Source of the DNA: Bacteriovoracaceae bacterium
GTDB taxonomy: Bacteria; Bdellovibrionota; UBA1018
Direction of reading: 5' to 3'
NCBI GenBank assembly: GCA_023250755.1
Contig: JAHFAC010000107.1
Span: 1-6,272 of the forward strand
Length of the DNA stretch: 6,272 bases
Shown: one piece after another, positions 1 to 5,516 of the stretch
How positions within the stretch are numbered: position 1 is the stretch's first letter
Layout: every line of letters begins with the position of its first letter
Position numbers and translations under genes: made by a program
Notes under the pieces: model-generated
Told to the model about the DNA's origin: nothing
Seen by the model: only the letters and a program-made list of their open reading frames with translations
The model's database searches: none

Positions 1-6
1 AACGAT

Positions 7-765
7 ATGCATGCAGTTCTTGAAGTTCAAAAGCTCAATGCTTGGTTTGGAAGCCTACAGGCGCTCAAAAACGTGAGTGCTACTTTTTCTCACTACACGG
101 TTACCGCTATTATTGGGCCTTCGGGTTGCGGTAAATCCACGTTTATTCGGTGTTTGAACCGCCTCCATGAAGAAATCCCCGGTGCTTCAGCAGCGGGGTT
201 GGTCTTAGTTGAGGGAAGAGACATCTACGAAAAAGGTGTTGATCCTGTTGTGATCCGCCGAAAAATCGGAATGGTTTTTCAAAAACCCAATCCCTTTCCG
301 TCACTCTCAGTTTTAGAAAATGTTGTGGCTGGGCTCAGGTTGGCTGGAATTCGAAGACAAAGCGTTTTGAGGGAGGTGGCCGAAAAAAGCCTGCGGTTGG
401 CGGCGCTCTGGGATGAGGTGAAAGATAAACTTCATGCTCCAGGAACCAGTTTGTCAGGCGGCCAGCAACAAAGGCTTTGCATTGCGCGGGCACTCGCTGT
501 TGAGCCATCTGTTTTATTGATGGATGAACCTACTAGTGCCTTGGACCCGATTTCGACTGCCAAAATAGAAGAGTTGTTGGCCGATCTCAAGAAGAGCGTG
601 ACGATTGTCATGGTCACGCATAATATGCAACAAGCGGCTCGGATTTCAGATCAGACCGCGTTTTTCTTGCTGGGCGAGTTGGTAGAAATGGGTGAGACTT
701 CTAAAATGTTTACGGCGCCCAAAGAAAAAGTGACGGAGCAGTACATCACAGGAAGGTTTGGATAA
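7..765 (+). CDS. pstB: Phosphate ABC transporter ATP-binding protein PstB
   Basis: This is the cytoplasmic ATPase that powers high-affinity phosphate import through the PstCA permease, fed by periplasmic PstS. The 252-aa product has the usual PstB length and all ABC motifs: Walker [10 protein letters not shown] (residues 37-45), the Q-loop in the PstB-typical FQKPNPFP (91-98), signature LSGGQQQR (149-156), Walker B LLMDEP (170-175), D-loop SALD (177-180) and switch His205. The C-terminus YITGRFG is also characteristic of PstB and separates it from other ABC ATPases. The chosen ATG gives the N-terminus expected for the family ([11 protein letters not shown]). Only 6 nt precede it, so its ribosome site and the end of pstA are not visible; a stop in another frame at 21-23 could be the end of an overlapping pstA. 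Its stop overlaps the phoU start by one base. Family assignment is secure. Confidence 0.97.
   Translation: MHAVLEVQKLNAWFGSLQALKNVSATFSHYTVTAIIGPSGCGKSTFIRCLNRLHEEIPGASAAGLVLVEGRDIYEKGVDPVVIRRKIGMVFQKPNPFPSLSVLENVVAGLRLAGIRRQSVLREVAEKSLRLAALWDEVKDKLHAPGTSLSGGQQQRLCIARALAVEPSVLLMDEPTSALDPISTAKIEELLADLKKSVTIVMVTHNMQQAARISDQTAFFLLGELVEMGETSKMFTAPKEKVTEQYITGRFG
751..756 (+). promoter_or_regulatory. Ribosome binding site of phoU inside the end of pstB
   Basis: The purine-rich GGAAGG lies inside the last codons of pstB, 8 nt before the phoU ATG at 765. It supports that start and the TAATG stop/start overlap, an arrangement that normally goes with translational coupling. Confidence 0.6.
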
Positions 766-1448
766 TGGAACGACATTTTGAAACATCTTTACGCGATCTC
801 AAGGGACAGCTTCTTGCTATGGCTGGACAGGTCGAAAAAGCGATTGAAAGCGCGATTGAGGCTTTGCAAACTGGAAATATTGAAAAGATCACGCTTGTGG
901 ATGCGATTGAAAACAAAATTAATCAGGCTCATATCGCTGTTGATGACGCTTGTATCAAATTACTGGCTCTCCAACAGCCCCTTGCAGCGGATCTCAGGTT
1001 GATTGTTGCAATTCTTAAAATCAACACTGATTTGGAACGTATGGGAGATCAAGCTGTGAATATTGCGCATCACGCCGAGCAATATATCAAGGGCACGCCC
1101 GTCAAGCCGCTCGTTGATTTGCCCCTGATGTTTCAAGAGGCGCGGTTCATGGTCCGTGAGGCATTGGATGCTTTTGTTAAAAGCTCTGAACCGTTGGCGA
1201 GGGACGTTCTTAAAAGGGACGATATCGTTGATGGATTAAAAGATAAGATTTCAAAAGATGTCTTGGAGCATGTCAAAACCAATCCAATATTGATTGAGCA
1301 GGGACTCATTTTGATTCTCATTGCGCGAAATTTAGAAAGAATCGGTGATCATGCCACGAACATCGCTGAAGATGTGATTTATGCGATGAGTGGCGAAGAC
1401 ATCCGTCATTCGTCCCAGCTTGCAACCATGAAAAAGGCGATCTCTTGA
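765..1448 (+). CDS. phoU: Phosphate signalling complex protein PhoU
   Basis: PhoU is a peripheral, mostly alpha-helical regulator that links the Pst transporter to the PhoR kinase and keeps the Pho regulon off when phosphate is plentiful. The product is 227 aa, a normal PhoU length, and shows the two symmetric PhoU repeats, each carrying the metal-binding E-R-x-G-D-x-x-x-N-I-A motif: ERMGDQAVNIA at residues 91-101 and ERIGDHATNIA at 191-201. The N-terminal [13 protein letters not shown] is also typical. There is no signal peptide or membrane segment, consistent with a cytoplasmic protein. The start overlaps the pstB stop by 1 nt and the stop overlaps the phoB start by 4 nt, so it is the middle gene of a tight pstB-phoU-phoB-phoR string. 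Nothing appears truncated or substituted in the two motifs. Confidence 0.97.
   Translation: MERHFETSLRDLKGQLLAMAGQVEKAIESAIEALQTGNIEKITLVDAIENKINQAHIAVDDACIKLLALQQPLAADLRLIVAILKINTDLERMGDQAVNIAHHAEQYIKGTPVKPLVDLPLMFQEARFMVREALDAFVKSSEPLARDVLKRDDIVDGLKDKISKDVLEHVKTNPILIEQGLILILIARNLERIGDHATNIAEDVIYAMSGEDIRHSSQLATMKKAIS
1434..1440 (+). promoter_or_regulatory. Ribosome binding site that supports the TTG start of phoB
   Basis: AAGGCGA lies 4 nt before the TTG at 1445, inside the end of phoU. No ATG or GTG in the phoB frame lies near this point. The TTG restores the standard response-regulator N-terminus (KKARILVVEDE), and the TTGA overlap with the phoU stop mimics the common ATGA junction. Confidence 0.5.
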
Positions 1449-2122
1449 AAAAAGCCCGCATCCTCGTCGTTGAGGATGAGCGAGACGTCAAAGACCTGAT
1501 GCTTCTTCATTTGAAGAGAGAGGGGTATGATGCCGAGGGAGCAGAAAACGGCGAGGAGGCTTTGCAGCTCGTAAGGCAAGGCTATTATGATCTAGTTGTA
1601 CTAGACTGGATGCTTCCCGGTCTATCGGGACTTGAGGTGTGTAAGAGCCTGAAGCAGAAGATCCCTGTTCTGATGGTGACCGCTCGCGCTGATGCGGCGG
1701 ATATCGTCCTAGGCCTCGAGATGGGTGCTGATGACTATATTACCAAGCCATTTGAAATCCCAGTTCTTCTCGCTCGTACGCGTGCGCTTTTGAGGAGGGC
1801 GGTATTTTCGAACGAGGCAGAGAGAAGACAGCTGCAAATCGGTTCGCTGCGCGCTGATTTGGAGAGTTATGAGGTCAGTTGTGACGGCAAAGGGTTAGAA
1901 CTGACTCGATCTGAGTTTAAACTTTTGACCGCACTGATGCAGCATCAGGGCAAGGTTCTTTCTCGTGATCGATTGATCCAGCTCATTCAGGGAGAAAATG
2001 TTTCTGTAGTCGATCGCGCCATCGATACTCATGTTTTTACATTAAGAAAAAAACTGGGGCCCTGTTCTGAGGTGGTCGAGACGATTCGAGGCGTGGGATA
2101 TCGGGTGAAATCTTCTGAATGA
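1445..2122 (+). CDS. phoB: Phosphate regulon response regulator PhoB (OmpR family)
   Basis: This DNA-binding response regulator is predicted to be phosphorylated by PhoR and to activate Pho-regulon promoters during phosphate limitation. The 225-aa product has a receiver domain (about residues 4-118) with acidic pocket E10/D11, phospho-acceptor D54 (VVLDWMLPG), switch T79 and K101 in the TKPF motif. A winged-helix effector domain follows (about 128-222), with LTRSEFKLL (153-161), the recognition-helix region DRAIDTHVFTLRKKLG (190-205) and the wing signature IRGVGYRV (214-221). The start is TTG, overlapping the phoU stop as TTGA. The phoR start overlaps its own stop as ATGA. PhoB is assigned over other OmpR-type regulators chiefly because of its position between phoU and phoR. 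A rare start codon here may set PhoB below its neighbours, which is inference. Confidence 0.95.
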   Translation: MKKARILVVEDERDVKDLMLLHLKREGYDAEGAENGEEALQLVRQGYYDLVVLDWMLPGLSGLEVCKSLKQKIPVLMVTARADAADIVLGLEMGADDYITKPFEIPVLLARTRALLRRAVFSNEAERRQLQIGSLRADLESYEVSCDGKGLELTRSEFKLLTALMQHQGKVLSRDRLIQLIQGENVSVVDRAIDTHVFTLRKKLGPCSEVVETIRGVGYRVKSSE

Positions 2123-3837
2123 ATTCAACAGAAAATTCTGTCACTCGGGTTTCATGGAGGATTTTTTTCAGACTGATTTTGATTCAAACCGGATTCGTTA
2201 TTTTGGCCGTCGGAAGCTCTGGCATTGCAGTTCGGTATTTCTTTAAGCAAAATTTCATTGGCCAAGTAAAAAATCAGCTCCACGACACCTTGATTAGCCT
2301 TTCGGCAGATTTGCCCGTGCTCGTCACTCAGCCGTGGTGCCGGTCTCACATTCAAAATACACCCGTGAATTTAACTGTGATCGCTCAGGATGGAAGAGTT
2401 CTTTGCAGCTCTCATCATGATTCTGATATCCGGCATCTTGAGATGCCTGAGGTGCTTTATGATAATTTCCAGCTCCACGATCGGGGCTTGATCCTTCAGG
2501 GAGCGATCCCACTTTTTCGTCTTCGCGAGGCACTTCATTTTTTTGATGTTTCCTTCCTTTCATTCCTTCTTTTGCTGACTCTTGGACTCACTTTTTTTTC
2601 AATTTGGTCAGGACGAAAAATCATACTCCCCATAAGTCGTGTTTTGGGTAAAGTCGCCAGAATTCTCAGTCAACCCGAAGAACTGGGAGTGAGCCAGGAG
2701 GTGGAATTTTCAGCTCAATCTCATGGAGAGTGGATTGAGCTTGAGGCTTCATTGGATGAACTTCAAAAAGAGGTTCAAATGAAATCCGAACGCCTCGATG
2801 TAGAAAGGGAAGAGCAGGCTACCCTGATGGCCGCAATCTCTGATGCAGTTTTAGCAGTGGATTTGTCAGAGAATGTTTTATTCTTTAATAGTCGATTTGC
2901 TCTTTTGTTTGGTGAGGAGGAAATGCGCTCTAGAAGAAATCTTTGCGAGCTGTTTCGAGTTCCGGATATTCTTGCTGCATTTCGTATTGCGCTCCATGAG
3001 GGAAAGACAACTCTTCTTCAGGCAGTTCCATTTGAAAAGGAGGAGGGTCGATTTTATTTTTCTATTTCAGTTTCGCCTTTGCGGCGTGGAGTGAGCCCAG
3101 TATACGGAGCTGTTGGTGTTTTTCATGATGTAACCGAACTTAAGAGAGCTGAGCAAATTCGAATTGAATTTGTTGCAAATGTTTCACATGAGTTGCGTAC
3201 CCCTTTGACAGCAATCAAAGGCTATACGGACACGCTGATTCAAGACATTAACCAGGGTAATATTCCACAGCGGCAATTTTTGGACATTATTCAGCGCAAT
3301 ACAGAAAGACTTATGAGTCTGATCCATGATCTTTTAGATCTTTCGTCCATTGAATCAGGGGAGTCAGGGACCCATTTGCAGAAGGTGCTCATGGATGCCG
3401 AAGACGTGACATCCAGGATTTTGAAGCAGATGCGTGGAACTTTTGAGGCGAAGAAACAAAAAATTCAAGTTCAATTTGATGCCAAAAACGTACTGGCTGA
3501 TCCTCGTCGACTCGAGCAGGTGCTCGTGAACTTGCTGGATAATGCCTGTAAATACACTCCTCTGGGTGGAGAGATTTCAATAATTTGGAGTGCAGAAGAT
3601 GAAAAATTTGCTCTCCTAAAAATAAGAGACACAGGACCTGGAATTCCATTGGAGCACCAACCCAGATTATTTGAGCGTTTTTACCGGGTAGATAAAGCCC
3701 GTTCTCGTGAGTTGGGTGGAACGGGTCTCGGTCTGGCCATTGTAAAGCATATTATGCATCGTCATGGCGGATCGGTTGCGGTCGAAAGTGCACTGGGCCA
3801 TGGAACGACTTTTATTTGTTATTTCCCGGTTAAATAG
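2119..3837 (+). CDS. phoR: Phosphate regulon sensor histidine kinase PhoR
   Basis: This inner-membrane kinase is predicted to phosphorylate PhoB when phosphate is scarce and dephosphorylate it otherwise. The 572-aa protein has TM1 (about residues 15-40), an extracytoplasmic domain (about 42-142) and TM2 (about 143-163). A HAMP-like linker with ILPISRV (169-175) follows, then a coiled stretch to about 230 and a PAS domain (about 232-342). The HisKA helix pair carries phospho-acceptor H357 (FVANVSHELRTPL). The ATPase domain has N-box NLLDNACKY (471-479), G1 DTGPGIP (504-510), F-box LFERFYRVD (517-525) and G2 GGTGLGLAI (533-541). The core is complete and looks active. The periplasmic part resembles the PDC/CACHE-like sensor of Gram-positive PhoR (VIAQDGRVLCSS, then MPEV) and contains two cysteines, C74 and C96. 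E. coli PhoR lacks such a domain. The ATG overlaps the phoB stop; GGGTGA at 2103-2108 is a modest ribosome site. Confidence 0.95.
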   Translation: MNSTENSVTRVSWRIFFRLILIQTGFVILAVGSSGIAVRYFFKQNFIGQVKNQLHDTLISLSADLPVLVTQPWCRSHIQNTPVNLTVIAQDGRVLCSSHHDSDIRHLEMPEVLYDNFQLHDRGLILQGAIPLFRLREALHFFDVSFLSFLLLLTLGLTFFSIWSGRKIILPISRVLGKVARILSQPEELGVSQEVEFSAQSHGEWIELEASLDELQKEVQMKSERLDVEREEQATLMAAISDAVLAVDLSENVLFFNSRFALLFGEEEMRSRRNLCELFRVPDILAAFRIALHEGKTTLLQAVPFEKEEGRFYFSISVSPLRRGVSPVYGAVGVFHDVTELKRAEQIRIEFVANVSHELRTPLTAIKGYTDTLIQDINQGNIPQRQFLDIIQRNTERLMSLIHDLLDLSSIESGESGTHLQKVLMDAEDVTSRILKQMRGTFEAKKQKIQVQFDAKNVLADPRRLEQVLVNLLDNACKYTPLGGEISIIWSAEDEKFALLKIRDTGPGIPLEHQPRLFERFYRVDKARSRELGGTGLGLAIVKHIMHRHGGSVAVESALGHGTTFICYFPVK

Positions 3838-3853
3838 GAATCTTATTTTTTTG

Positions 3854-3880
3854 CTAACCAACTCTGGCCCAGTTTTTTAG
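3854..3880 (+). terminator. Weak candidate terminator hairpin after phoR
   Basis: The 10-nt arms 3854-3863 and 3871-3880 pair at 8 of 10 positions around a 7-nt loop (CTGGCCC), but the T-run (3873-3878) sits inside the 3' arm instead of after it. A T7 tract at 3846-3852 follows a very weak A/T-only stem at 3832-3836/3844-3848. A further CCCAG/CTGGG pair lies at 3868-3872/3886-3890. None is a canonical rho-independent terminator, so partial read-through from phoR into the next block is possible. Confidence 0.22.
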
Positions 3881-3935
3881 TGGATCTGGGATCATTCTTG
3901 GTTTCTTCATGAGAATTTTAGTGATTCCTATGTTG

Positions 3936-3951
3936 CTTGAGTTTCATCAAG
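3936..3951. repeat. Short inverted repeat CTTGA-N6-TCAAG upstream of the small exported protein gene
   Basis: Perfect 5-bp arms (3936-3940 and 3947-3951) flank a 6-nt spacer, 22 nt before the ATG at 3974. It could be an operator half-turn palindrome, but arms this short occur by chance often. Confidence 0.25.
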
Positions 3952-3973
3952 TCCTATGGGATAAATAAAGAGT

Positions 3974-4285
3974 ATGTGGGTAATTCGGTTACTGGCAGTT
4001 GTGATCTTAGGCCCCTTTGGACTGCAAGCGATGGCGCTGCCTGCCCATGATGTTCAGCATTCCCTTCAAAGGACAAATGAAAGTCAGAAATCCCATTCTC
4101 CTCTTATAAAAGAGGAGTGCGGGCTTTGCCTCGCTTATCATGCGAATACAGCGATGGCGGCTTTCGTTTCAATTTTGGATTGTATTCTTTTATTCAATTC
4201 CTATGATGGAATTATTTTTTCCAATCAAATTGATTCTGATTTTATTCTGATTCCGGACGCACGCGCCCCTCCTTTTTTAAGCTGA
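3974..4285 (+). CDS. Small exported Cys/His protein, DUF2946-like
   Basis: The 103-aa product begins with an apparent signal peptide: R5, a hydrophobic core (LLAVVILGPFGL) and a cleavage site after AMA at residue 21. The mature part is rich in histidine (H25, H29, H41) and then shows ECGLCLAYHANTA, with C49, C52 and H56 in a CxxC-x3-H arrangement. A hydrophobic stretch of about 57-80 contains C70, and the protein ends ARAPPFLS. Signal peptide, one central Cys/His cluster and a terminal R-A/G-P-P are traits I associate with DUF2946 proteins, small proteins of unknown biochemical role often near metal-uptake or outer-membrane genes. The match is from pattern only. It precedes the barrel gene by 99 nt and is probably in the same metal block. 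A role in binding or delivering metal is inference. The ribosome site is weak (GGGA at 3958-3961, 12 nt from the ATG). Confidence 0.65.
   Translation: MWVIRLLAVVILGPFGLQAMALPAHDVQHSLQRTNESQKSHSPLIKEECGLCLAYHANTAMAAFVSILDCILLFNSYDGIIFSNQIDSDFILIPDARAPPFLS
4098..4117. repeat. Perfect 8-bp inverted repeat with 4-nt loop inside the small gene
   Basis: Arms CTCCTCTT (4098-4105) and AAGAGGAG (4110-4117) are exact reverse complements around an ATAA loop. The repeat encodes residues about 42-48 just before the CxxC motif. The right arm contains an AGGAG Shine-Dalgarno-like core, but no suitably spaced start codon follows it. Confidence 0.7.
4119..4134. repeat. Second, GC-rich hairpin immediately after the first
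   Basis: GCGGGC (4119-4124) pairs with GCC and CGC (4128-4130 and 4132-4134) around a TTT loop, with one bulged T at 4131. Only one base separates it from the preceding 8-bp hairpin. It lies over the codons for the CGLCL part of the Cys motif, so protein constraint may explain part of it. Confidence 0.45.
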
Positions 4286-4320
4286 CTTTTCAGCCCGATC
4301 TTAATTGCATTTAAAATTAT

Positions 4321-4334
4321 ATCTATTTTTAGAT
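4321..4334. repeat. Inverted repeat ATCTA-TTTT-TAGAT in the leader of the barrel gene
   Basis: Perfect 5-bp arms with a 4-nt loop lie in a strongly AT-rich stretch (about 4301-4340) that could also hold promoter elements, for example TTGCAT at 4305-4310. No well-spaced -10 box is convincing. It lies 51-64 nt before the ATG at 4385. Confidence 0.35.
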
Positions 4335-4339
4335 TTTGA

Positions 4340-4357
4340 ATTGCCAGCGAGGGCAAT
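4340..4357. repeat. 18-bp palindrome ATTGCC-N6-GGCAAT, candidate operator or leader hairpin
   Basis: Perfect 6-bp arms (4340-4345 and 4352-4357) flank the spacer AGCGAG. It sits between the small protein gene and the barrel gene, 27 nt before the ATG at 4385 and 16 nt before its ribosome site. The size and symmetry suit a dimeric repressor site or an RNA hairpin that affects translation. It does not match a Zur consensus that I know, so the regulator is unassigned. Confidence 0.4.
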
Positions 4358-4373
4358 GTTCATTTCAAAAAAA

Positions 4374-4381
4374 AGAGGGAG
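4374..4381 (+). promoter_or_regulatory. Strong ribosome binding site of the barrel protein gene
   Basis: AGAGGGAG ends 3 nt before the ATG at 4385 (GAGG core 6 nt away). It is the clearest Shine-Dalgarno site in the window. It fixes the start that gives a proper signal peptide and suggests efficient translation. Confidence 0.65.
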
Positions 4382-4384
4382 TTT

Positions 4385-5497
4385 ATGTTTCATATTATTT
4401 CTCTTTCACTTCTTATTTTTTGTTTTTTTCAGACAAATGTCAGGGCAGAGTCGTCTTTACAACCCTCACAGCTCTCTGGAAAAGCAAAGGTATTTAATCC
4501 AGATATTAGCGCTAATTTTCTGGGTCTTTTGCAGCGTGGGACAAAATTGTCAGACGATCGAAGGGCTGCACCCTATAATGGACTATCGCTTCAAGAGGCA
4601 GAGATCCAGTTTACCTCTGATGTGGACCCTTATTTGAGGGCTGTTGCTCTTTTCTCGCTGGCTCAAGAGGCTTCGGCTTCAAAGGTCAGTTTCGGCATTG
4701 ATCCAGAAGAAGTATTTTTAGAAACGATTTTTCTCCCCTCAGTGACTCTGCGTGCTGGGAAATTTAAGATGGCATTGGGCAAGCATAACCAACTTCATTC
4801 GCATACTTTTCCTTTTTTAGATTCCCCCCTTATACTTCAGCAGCTCTTGGGTGATGAGGGATTAAATGAGGTTGGTGTTTCAGCGGCAGCACTACTTCCT
4901 CTGCCTTGGTATTCAGAATTGGTTTTTCAGGGATTCAGTCTTTCAAACCAGGATCTTTACGCAAGTCCCAGATCAGGGGATTGGGGTGGCTTAGTTCATT
5001 TTAAAAATCTCTGGGATCTGAGTGATGATTTTACGATGGAGCTGGGTGCCTCGGGTACAGGTGCAAAAAACATATCAGATCAGACAGCCTCAGTGCTTGG
5101 GGGCGATCTAACTTTCAAATGGCGTCCAGCGGTGGGTGGAAAGTACCAAGCTCTTATTTGGTCAACTGAATATCTCAACGGGTATCGACCTGGGAAGGTT
5201 GATTCCACGACGGGAGAGTCGCTTGAAAGGCTAGGAGGTGTTGCGGCTTGGATTCAATACCAATTTGCTGAACGCTGGTGGGTTCAGGGGCGTTATGAAT
5301 ACATAGGGGCTCCTCACGCCGCTGCTCTGATGACCGAAAACAAGCAAAGTGCATTGATTGGATTTTTTCCATCTGAATTTTCTGGGTTTAGGCTCCAATA
5401 CGATCGTCACACCGTACAGGACCAAGAAAGAGCAGATCATAGAGTTGCTTTACAATACAACGTGAGTATTGGCGCACATCCTGCGCACGCTTATTAA
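4385..5497 (+). CDS. Predicted outer-membrane beta-barrel protein associated with zinc uptake
   Basis: The 370-aa product has a signal peptide (hydrophobic residues 4-15, cleavage likely after VRA at 21). After it come alternating aromatic/polar beta-strand-like segments, for example LRAVALFSLA, VTLRAGKFKMALG and WWVQGRYEYIGA. A terminal Tyr370 is typical of proteins inserted by the BAM machinery. FNPDIS (37-42), DPYLRA (81-86) and the block GKHNQLHSHTFPFLDSPL (132-149) match my recollection of a poorly characterised family of porin-like proteins encoded next to ZnuA-type genes. Histidines H134, H138 and H140 (the last two an HxH) and the tail GAHPAHAY with H365 and H368 could contact metal. 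No TonB box or plug domain is evident, so it looks like a channel and not a TonB-dependent receptor. The znuA-like gene follows after 19 nt, almost certainly in the same transcript. The zinc link comes from context; general porin activity is the main alternative. Confidence 0.75.
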   Translation: MFHIISLSLLIFCFFQTNVRAESSLQPSQLSGKAKVFNPDISANFLGLLQRGTKLSDDRRAAPYNGLSLQEAEIQFTSDVDPYLRAVALFSLAQEASASKVSFGIDPEEVFLETIFLPSVTLRAGKFKMALGKHNQLHSHTFPFLDSPLILQQLLGDEGLNEVGVSAAALLPLPWYSELVFQGFSLSNQDLYASPRSGDWGGLVHFKNLWDLSDDFTMELGASGTGAKNISDQTASVLGGDLTFKWRPAVGGKYQALIWSTEYLNGYRPGKVDSTTGESLERLGGVAAWIQYQFAERWWVQGRYEYIGAPHAAALMTENKQSALIGFFPSEFSGFRLQYDRHTVQDQERADHRVALQYNVSIGAHPAHAY

Positions 5498-5500
5498 GTT

Positions 5501-5506
5501 AAAGGA
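5501..5506 (+). promoter_or_regulatory. Ribosome binding site of the znuA-like gene
   Basis: AAAGGA lies 10 nt before the ATG at 5517, in the 19-nt gap after the barrel gene. It supports that start and leaves no room for a separate promoter outside coding sequence. Confidence 0.5.
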
Positions 5507-5516
5507 AATATTATTT

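Larger units (their letters stand above)
3838..3973 (+). promoter_or_regulatory. Intergenic spacer likely carrying the promoter of the metal block
   Basis: This 136-nt non-coding gap is the only visible place for a promoter that would separate the zinc-type genes from the pho operon. One weak sigma70-like arrangement is TTGCTT at 3933-3938 and TATGGG at 3955-3960 with a 16-nt gap, which would start transcription almost at the ATG. A short inverted repeat CTTGA-N6-TCAAG spans 3936-3951 and would overlap it. I see no clear Zur box (AT-rich near-palindrome) and no Pho box. The functional reading is inference. Confidence 0.3.

Noticed and set aside
778..1002. Second + strand frame of 74 codons within phoU
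   Set aside because: It is an out-of-frame reading of the N-terminal PhoU repeat, whose motifs are intact in the main frame.
2137..2144. CTGTCAC resembling half of a Pho box (CTGTCAT)
   Set aside because: It is a single half-site inside the phoR coding region, with no second repeat at the expected 11-nt period and no nearby start that it could control.
2324..2563. Minus-strand open frame of 79 codons inside phoR
   Set aside because: It lies wholly within well-supported phoR coding sequence and its translation shows no recognisable domain or ribosome site.
2588..2600. Run of eight T in phoR considered as a frameshift site
   Set aside because: The frame is intact on both sides and the run encodes the hydrophobic TM2 (Phe codons), which explains it.
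3908..3930. GAAT-N7-ATTC and TCATG-centred symmetry considered as a Fur/Zur-type box
   Set aside because: The arms are only 4 bp and the symmetry breaks outside them; it does not match a Fur-family consensus well enough to call.
4305..4637. Open frame of 110 codons on the + strand overlapping the start of the barrel protein gene
   Set aside because: It overlaps a gene with a strong ribosome site and signal peptide, starts at a TTG inside an AT-rich leader, and its translation past 4385 is only an out-of-frame reading of the barrel gene.
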